Shown: positions 52,851 through 57,893 of the stretch, in pieces
How positions within the stretch are numbered: the first letter of the stretch is position 1
Layout of the letters: every line of letters starts with the position of its first letter
Assembly (NCBI GenBank): GCA_032128415.1
Contig: JAQBGW010000011.1
Location: forward strand, 1-57,893
DNA length: 57,893 nucleotides
From: Ga0077527 sp032128415
Lineage (GTDB): Bacteria > Pseudomonadota > Gammaproteobacteria > Burkholderiales > SG8-41
Reading direction: 5' to 3'
The notes under the pieces: generated by a model
Told to the model about the DNA's origin: nothing
The model's database searches: none
The model's input: only the letters and a program-made list of their open reading frames with translations
Translations under genes and position numbers: made by a program

Positions 52851-53162
52851 ATGTATGCGGTAGTCAAGACCGGCGGTAAGCAGTATCGCGTCAGTGCTGG
52901 CGCCAAGATCAAAGTCGAGCAACTGTCGGCCGACGTGGGGTCCGAGGTCACCCTCGACCAGGTGTTAATGATAGCCGCCGACGGCAACGTCAAGCTGGGA
53001 AGCCCTCTGCTGTCAGGTGCCGCCGTCAAGGCCAAGGTGCTGGCCCATGGCCGTGGCGACAAGATAAATATTTTCAAAATGCGCCGCCGCAAGCACTATC
53101 GCAAGAGTCAGGGGCATCGGCAGAATTTCACCGAGCTCGAGATTGTCGGCATCGCCGGATAA
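52851..53162 (+). CDS. rplU: 50S ribosomal protein L21
   Basis: A 103-residue ribosomal protein. The start MYAVVKTGGKQYRVSAGAKI and the C-terminal block KMRRRKHYRKSQGHRQNFTE are diagnostic. ATG 52851 is chosen; the longer frame to 52806 runs into the promoter. First gene of the rplU-rpmA transcript. Confidence 0.98.
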   Translation: MYAVVKTGGKQYRVSAGAKIKVEQLSADVGSEVTLDQVLMIAADGNVKLGSPLLSGAAVKAKVLAHGRGDKINIFKMRRRKHYRKSQGHRQNFTELEIVGIAG

Positions 53163-53216
53163 GGAAAGCTGGTTAACTCAAACACCTAATCAGCACTTCC
53201 ATAAGGAACAAAACTC

Positions 53217-53474
53217 ATGGCACACAAAAAAGCAGGCGGCAGCTCACGTAACGGCCGCGACTCGGAATCTAAGCGTCTTGGCGTCAAATGCTTCGGCGGC
53301 GAACTGATCCCCGCCGGCAGCATCATCGTGCGCCAACGCGGCACCCGGGTGCATCCCGGTAAAAATGTCGGCATCGGCCGTGACCATACTCTTTTCGCCA
53401 AGGTCGAAGGACACGTGCAGTTTGCGAGGAAGGGCCCGCAGCTGCGCCAGACCGTGAGCGTCGTTCCCGCCTGA
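53217..53474 (+). CDS. rpmA: 50S ribosomal protein L27
   Basis: An 85-residue ribosomal protein beginning MAHKKAGGSSRNGRDSESKR, the classic L27 start, with GIGRDHTLFAKVEG later. L27 reaches the peptidyl transferase centre. It lies 54 bp after rplU and is followed by a terminator. Confidence 0.98.
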   Translation: MAHKKAGGSSRNGRDSESKRLGVKCFGGELIPAGSIIVRQRGTRVHPGKNVGIGRDHTLFAKVEGHVQFARKGPQLRQTVSVVPA

Positions 53475-53496
53475 TCTTCCGTTACCGTTGTTTAAA

Positions 53497-53526
53497 AAGG
53501 CCCTGTTGAACGACAGGGCCTTTTTT
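53497..53526 (+). terminator. Rho-independent terminator after rpmA
   Basis: AAGGCCCTGT (53497-53506), loop TGAACG, ACAGGGCCTT (53513-53522), then T residues to 53526. A perfect 10-bp stem. obgE starts only 14 bp later, so ribosomal genes and obgE may be partly uncoupled. Confidence 0.92.
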
Positions 53527-53539
53527 GTTTGGGATCAAC

Positions 53540-54592
53540 ATGAAATTTATCGATGAAGCGCGCATAGAAGTACACGCCGGCAAGGGCGGCGATGGCGTAG
53601 CCAGCTTTCGCCGCGAGAAATTCGTACCGCGCGGCGGACCTGATGGCGGCGACGGCGGCCGCGGCGGCAGCATTTTTGCCGTCGCTGACCGCAACATCAA
53701 TACGCTAATCGACTACCGCTACGCGCGCATTCATCGCGCCAAAAACGGCCAGAAAGGCATGGGCTCGGATTGCTTCGGTCGCGCCGCGGCAGATATCGTA
53801 CTGCGCGTGCCGGTGGGCACGGTGGTCAGTGATGCCGAAACCTCCGAAATCCTCTTCGATCTGGCGAGTGACGGCGAACAAGTAACGCTCGCCAAAGGCG
53901 GCAGCGGCGGGTTGGGCAATCTCCATTTCAAGTCGAGCATCAACCGTGCGCCGCGGCAATTCACCTTCGGTGAACCCGGCGATTCACGCTACCTCAAGCT
54001 GGAACTGAAAGTTCTCGCCGACGTCGGTCTGCTGGGCCTGCCCAACGCCGGCAAATCGACGCTGATCCGCGCCATCTCTGCGGCGCGTCCCAAGGTTGCC
54101 GATTACCCATTCACTACGCTGCACCCGAATCTGGGTATGGTGCGGGTTGATGACAATCGCAGCTTTGTCGTCGCAGACATTCCGGGCTTGATTGAAGGCG
54201 CCGCCGAAGGTGCCGGTCTTGGCCACCAGTTCTTGCGCCATCTGGCCCGCACGCGCTTGTTGCTGCATATCATCGATGTCGTGCCGCCGGACCCTGATGC
54301 TGACGTGGTGCGCGACGCCAAAGCACTGGTGAGCGAGCTACGCAAGTATGACGAGGCTCTCTACCGCAAACCGCGCTGGCTGGTATTCAACAAGCTTGAC
54401 CTGGTTCCCGAAGGGGATCGCAAGAAGCTTATCAGTGCATTGTTGAAAAAACTGGGCTTGAAGCGCAAAAGCTTTACCATCTCAGCCATCAACGGAGAAG
54501 GCTGCCGGACACTGGTGTACGCCGTCATGGATCACTTGCAGAACGACCTGCCGCAGAAGGCGAAACGTAAAACTACGAAGGACACTCCGTAA
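53540..54592 (+). CDS. obgE: Obg-family GTPase
   Basis: A GTPase needed for 50S maturation. The N-terminal OBG domain (about 1-158) is glycine-rich (KGGDGVASFRREKFVPRGGP). The G domain has G1 GLPNAGKST, G3 DIPGLIEGA and G4 NKLDL. The Lys/Arg-rich tail is short. ATG 53540 (MKFIDEARIEV) is standard. The stop overlaps the proB start (TAATG). Confidence 0.97.
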   Translation: MKFIDEARIEVHAGKGGDGVASFRREKFVPRGGPDGGDGGRGGSIFAVADRNINTLIDYRYARIHRAKNGQKGMGSDCFGRAAADIVLRVPVGTVVSDAETSEILFDLASDGEQVTLAKGGSGGLGNLHFKSSINRAPRQFTFGEPGDSRYLKLELKVLADVGLLGLPNAGKSTLIRAISAARPKVADYPFTTLHPNLGMVRVDDNRSFVVADIPGLIEGAAEGAGLGHQFLRHLARTRLLLHIIDVVPPDPDADVVRDAKALVSELRKYDEALYRKPRWLVFNKLDLVPEGDRKKLISALLKKLGLKRKSFTISAINGEGCRTLVYAVMDHLQNDLPQKAKRKTTKDTP

Positions 54593-55737
54593 TGAGTGCC
54601 GCGAGTTCGACGAATTCAACGAATTCGGTTATCAAAAAAGCACGTCGCCTTGTGGTCAAGGTCGGCAGCGGTCTGGTGACCAATACGGGACTCGGCCTCG
54701 ACCATGAGGCCCTCACCAACTGGGCAGAACAGATCGCTCGCTTGCACAATGATGGCCGGCAGGTCGTGCTGGTATCCAGCGGCGCCATTGCCGAAGGCAT
54801 GCAGCGCCTCGGCTGGTCGCGCCGTCCGCACGCCCTGCACGAATTGCAGGCCGCGGCTGCCGTCGGCCAGATGGGCATGGTGCAGGTTTATGAATCCTGC
54901 TTTCGCAGCCACGGTCTGCGCACCGCGCAAATTCTGCTGACGCATGAGGATCTTGCCGACCGCAAACGTTACCTGAACGCACGTTCGACACTGCGCACGC
55001 TGCTTGATCTGGGCGTGATTCCGGTGATCAACGAGAACGACACTGTAGCGATGGATGAGATCCGCTTCGGTGATAATGACACGCTTGCAGCACTGGTCAC
55101 CAACCTCATCGAGGCCGACGCGCTGGTCATCCTTACCGATCAGCGTGGTCTCTACAGCACTGATCCGCGCAAGGATTCCGCCGCGACGCTGCTGGCCGAC
55201 GCCACTGCGGGCGATCCTTATCTGGAAACCATCGCCGGGGATTCGGGCAGCGCAATCGCACGCGGCGGCATGCTGACCAAAGTGCTGGCGGCAAAACGCG
55301 CGGCGCGCAGTGGTGCCGACACGGTAATCGCCTGGGGCCGCGAACCCGACGTGTTGCTGCGCTTGGCCGCGGGGGAACGTATCGGCACCCAGTTGCTCGC
55401 CCGGCAAGCCACGATTGCGGCACGCAAGCAGTGGCTGGCCGATCATCTGCAGGTGCGTGGACGGGTGACACTGGATGCCGGCGCAGTCAAAGCTCTGATG
55501 AGTGACAGCAAGAGCCTGCTGCCGGTGGGGGTTTGTGCCGCTTCAGGCGATTTCGAGCGCGGCGAAGTCGTGAGTTGTGTCGACGAAGCCGGGCGGGAAA
55601 TCGCCCGCGGCCTGATCAATTACAGCTATGCGGACGCTTGCCGGATACTGCGCACGCCCTCCAACCAGATTGAAGCCAGGCTCGGCTACGTCGATGAGCC
55701 TGAACTGATACACCGGGACAATCTGGTTCTGCTGTGA
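54592..55737 (+). CDS. proB: Glutamate 5-kinase
   Basis: First step of proline synthesis: glutamate to glutamyl 5-phosphate. The amino acid kinase domain (about 1-270) has VVKVGSGLVTNTG, VSSGAIAEGMQRLGW, NENDTVAMDEIRFGDNDTLA and LTDQRGLYSTDPR. The C-terminal PUA domain (about 285-375) is complete. It is coupled to obgE, as is common in this clade. proA is not in the window. Confidence 0.97.
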   Translation: MSAASSTNSTNSVIKKARRLVVKVGSGLVTNTGLGLDHEALTNWAEQIARLHNDGRQVVLVSSGAIAEGMQRLGWSRRPHALHELQAAAAVGQMGMVQVYESCFRSHGLRTAQILLTHEDLADRKRYLNARSTLRTLLDLGVIPVINENDTVAMDEIRFGDNDTLAALVTNLIEADALVILTDQRGLYSTDPRKDSAATLLADATAGDPYLETIAGDSGSAIARGGMLTKVLAAKRAARSGADTVIAWGREPDVLLRLAAGERIGTQLLARQATIAARKQWLADHLQVRGRVTLDAGAVKALMSDSKSLLPVGVCAASGDFERGEVVSCVDEAGREIARGLINYSYADACRILRTPSNQIEARLGYVDEPELIHRDNLVLL

Positions 55738-55761
55738 CGTCGCCGTGTCAGCGCAGCAGCC

Positions 55762-56346
55762 TCAACTGCCACCGCCGGACTGCTGTGGCCCCCTGCGCAA
55801 TGCCTGCACTATCTGTTCGGCGGATTCCATCATGAATTTGCCGCGACACATGTACTCGCCGTACAACGTCAAGTGCTGTGCATTGACATCCCTGAATACG
55901 ATGGGGCGCCATTGTGGACTACGCGCACGCACCCAGGTCTTGTCGCCGCGCCCGATGGCATAGTATTTCTGCTCGCGGGACTCGCAGCGGATGCCTTCAA
56001 ACGAAACGTTGGTCGAACCGCCCGCAGTCTTGATTACCAGCGAGTAACGCACGACGCCGTCGCCGCCAATCGAAACCGATGCTGCATCCACAAAAAACCG
56101 GTGCGGGGTCACCGCGCTGACATTCAGCGGAATCAAATTCTGGTCCGCTGGGTAAGCGGGTAGCTGCCCCTGCATCTCGGCCCATGGCGTGATTTCGCGG
56201 TCAAAGTTGTAGTCCCACCCCTCCCATTGCGCCATGGCGAGCGCTGCCGGAAACAGAATAAGGGCAGCCCCCAATACGAGCCGGCCCGCTGCTGCTGCAC
56301 CGCGCATCGGGTGCGGAAAAAAACCGGGGATCGCGGGCAGCTTCAT
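55762..56346 (-). CDS. CNP1-family secreted protein
   Basis: A 194-residue protein with a hydrophobic N-terminal signal or anchor (about 18-40, ending AMA). The mature part has WEGWDYNFDREITPWAEMQG, FFVDAASVSIGGDGVVRYSL and two cysteines (GIRCESRE, GEYMCRGK) that could form a disulfide. It fits the CNP1 family, function unknown. Convergent with proB. Confidence 0.82.
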   Translation of the reverse strand: MKLPAIPGFFPHPMRGAAAAGRLVLGAALILFPAALAMAQWEGWDYNFDREITPWAEMQGQLPAYPADQNLIPLNVSAVTPHRFFVDAASVSIGGDGVVRYSLVIKTAGGSTNVSFEGIRCESREQKYYAIGRGDKTWVRARSPQWRPIVFRDVNAQHLTLYGEYMCRGKFMMESAEQIVQALRRGPQQSGGGS

Positions 56347-56353
56347 AGACCGC

Positions 56354-56941
56354 TCAACCGTGCAAGTCGCTGATCAGCGATGCCCGGGTCGCAGCAGGTA
56401 CGCTGTCCACCGTGGCGATGTAGTGCGGATGATCCACACCCATTGTCAAGGTCGCGCCACCGCGCAGCGCGGCAATCATTTTTGCGTCCAGATCGAAACG
56501 CAGAAAATGCACGGCTGAGGTCTTCTCTGCGTTTTCCCGCTCCAGGTCTTCATCCGCGACGGCATGAACGCGCTCGAATCCCGCAATCTGTACCCATACC
56601 CGGTCTTCGACGCCGATCAATTGGGCGAGCTTGCCGCGGCGCTCCTGCTCTTCGGGGTATTCGATCATCATGGTCGCTTTCCAGTTGCTGCCGTCCGGAA
56701 TCAGCGGATTATAGGCTTGCAACTCGTCGAGTATGCCCTGCTCTTCGAATATGCGCTCCGCGCGCAACATCTCCTGCACCTGGTAGCGGATGGTCAGCTC
56801 GTCTTCGAAGATCAGCGTGATGTTGCCGCCGATCTGGACAACGCGATTCTGCTTGTGTGCCATCACCCTGGCACGGTATTCGGGTCGCGCCCTGGCATAG
56901 GCTTCGAGGGGCATCAGTGACTCTTTTGCGATGTGCGTCAT
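56354..56941 (-). CDS. DUF3501-family protein
   Basis: A 195-residue cytoplasmic protein of the DUF3501 family. NRVVQIGGNITLIFEDELTI and YQVQEMLRAERIFEEQGI are typical. It contains no cysteine cluster. The family usually lies beside a CCG-domain Fe-S protein and rubrerythrin, and this copy follows such an Fe-S protein by 8 bp. Function unknown; a redox-related role is inferred from neighbours. ATG 56941 is used; the longer frame to 57049 overlaps the Fe-S gene. Confidence 0.88.
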   Translation of the reverse strand: MTHIAKESLMPLEAYARARPEYRARVMAHKQNRVVQIGGNITLIFEDELTIRYQVQEMLRAERIFEEQGILDELQAYNPLIPDGSNWKATMMIEYPEEQERRGKLAQLIGVEDRVWVQIAGFERVHAVADEDLERENAEKTSAVHFLRFDLDAKMIAALRGGATLTMGVDHPHYIATVDSVPAATRASLISDLHG

Positions 56942-56949
56942 GGCGAGTA

Positions 56950-57893
56950 TCAAAGTCCGTAAGCAATGCGTATCAATGTGATGGGGTGCTGTTTTTGCGC
57001 GGCGCTGTCGGCCATGCCCTGCTGGATGTGACGCCCCGCGATGGCGCAATCGGAGCTGATGTAGTCCGGCGCGGATTCTCCCATCAGCCGGAACACCGGG
57101 CGGCCGATCTTCATCGACTGCTCGAAGAATTCGCTTTTGACGCCCCAGGTGCCGTCATGCCCGGCGCAACGCTCAATCGTGGTTACTGCCGTTCCGGGAA
57201 TCATCTCCAGCATTTCCCGTGTCTTCTGCCCCATGTTCTGCACACGCAGATGACAGGGAACGTGGTACGAGACCTTGCCCAATGATTGCGTGAAGTTTTT
57301 TTTCAACAAACCGTCCTTGTGGCGCAGCACGAAATATTCGAAAGGATCGAACATTGCTTCAGCCACCAGTTCCACCTCCGCATCATGCGGAAACATCAAC
57401 GGCAACTCCTGCTTGAACATCAGCGTGCAGGAGGGCACCGCCGTCAGAATCGCATAACCTTCGCGGGCCAGCTTTGCCAGCACCGGTATGTTCAGCTCCT
57501 TGTTGCGCGCCACCGCTTCGAGGTCGCCCAGTTCCAGCTTGGGCATGCCGCAGCAGATCTCCTGGTTTACCAATTTTACCGGGATTTTGTTGTGCTCCAG
57601 TATGGCAATCAAGTCCTCACCGATACCCGGTTCATTTCGATTGCAATAGCAGGTAGTGAACATCGCCACCCTGCCTTTAGTGAGGTTGCCGGCATCCGCA
57701 CTCAGTTCCGGTGTCGTGCGCCTTGCTTCACGCTTGCGCAGGGTATCCGTATGGAATTCCGGAATGATGGCATTGGGGTGCACACCTAGCACCTTGTCCA
57801 TGGCATTGCGTGCGGTCTTGTTCTTGTTCACGGCGTTGACCACCTGGGACACCACGGGGATGCCCGCGAGCTTACCCACTGTATCAGTGGAGG
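56950..57893 (-). CDS. CCG-domain Fe-S protein (partial)
   Basis: The 3' portion of a HdrB/GlpC-like iron-sulfur protein; the frame stays open to the right edge, so the N-terminus with its expected 4Fe-4S cluster domains is outside. Two CCG-type regions are visible: TTCYCNRNEPGIGEDL to QEICCGMPKLELGD, and YHVPCHLRVQ to ERCAGHDGTWGVK with a later Cys. Such proteins move electrons in heterodisulfide reductase-like or glycolate/glycerol oxidase systems. It is followed by DUF3501, a common arrangement. Confidence 0.85.
   Translation of the reverse strand, partial: STDTVGKLAGIPVVSQVVNAVNKNKTARNAMDKVLGVHPNAIIPEFHTDTLRKREARRTTPELSADAGNLTKGRVAMFTTCYCNRNEPGIGEDLIAILEHNKIPVKLVNQEICCGMPKLELGDLEAVARNKELNIPVLAKLAREGYAILTAVPSCTLMFKQELPLMFPHDAEVELVAEAMFDPFEYFVLRHKDGLLKKNFTQSLGKVSYHVPCHLRVQNMGQKTREMLEMIPGTAVTTIERCAGHDGTWGVKSEFFEQSMKIGRPVFRLMGESAPDYISSDCAIAGRHIQQGMADSAAQKQHPITLIRIAYGL

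Overview
The window reads as a chromosomal segment of a GC-rich betaproteobacterium, probably Burkholderiales or a close relative. Three things point there. The run ampD-pilR-pilS-PP0621-tRNA-Pro-ispB-rplU-rpmA-obgE-proB-CNP1 has a typical betaproteobacterial order. There is a Bug-type solute receptor and a PhaM-type polyhydroxyalkanoate granule protein. The small DUF6494, DUF938 and CobD/CbiB-like families are also characteristic. No prophage, intact insertion sequence or CRISPR array was seen. This is mostly core chromosome with a few accessory or decayed patches.

Layout. 0.1-7 kb: HNH nuclease, diguanylate cyclase, Bug receptor, an ArsR/SRPBCC pair, MAPEG protein, and a LemA plus M48 peptidase pair. 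7.05-8.17 kb: a non-coding patch with an 18-bp tandem repeat and a relic of a glutamate-synthase-like gene. 8.2-23 kb: aconitase with an unusual histone-like tail, 5-formyl-THF cyclo-ligase, EI24 protein, LrgA/LrgB, pgi, orn, Ste24-like protease, cytochrome c, phhB, rsgA, CobD-like, greB, a patatin/DUF938 pair and a NUDIX CoA pyrophosphatase. 23-31 kb: a small periplasmic protein, MOSC protein, fumC, maeB, pip, an FAH-family hydrolase, a TauD-like dioxygenase and PhaM. 31-37 kb: cyclophilin-like protein, lytic transglycosylase with a structured-looking leader, an ECF sigma/anti-sigma/Oxidored-like operon, a secreted unknown, a DUF2946-like protein, HAD phosphatase and ltaE. 37.9-41.9 kb: a DUF302-phnD-phnC-phnE-phnE operon. 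42-47.4 kb: histone-like protein, DUF2442, nrdB and nrdA with a candidate NrdR-controlled promoter. 47.6-57.9 kb: the ampD-to-proB block, CNP1, DUF3501 and a truncated CCG-domain Fe-S protein.

Functional themes are central carbon metabolism (aconitase, fumarase, malic enzyme, Pgi), ribosome and GTPase functions (RplU, RpmA, ObgE, RsgA, GreB), type IV pilus control (PilSR), deoxynucleotide supply (NrdAB), and uptake of a phosphonate-like ligand without any catabolic phn genes nearby. The observations most worth a second look are the lysine-rich histone-like extension on aconitase, the structured leader before the lytic transglycosylase, a repeated 18-nt intergenic motif, and the partial 5' duplication before the DUF2946-like gene. 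I did not find a clearly novel multi-gene system.
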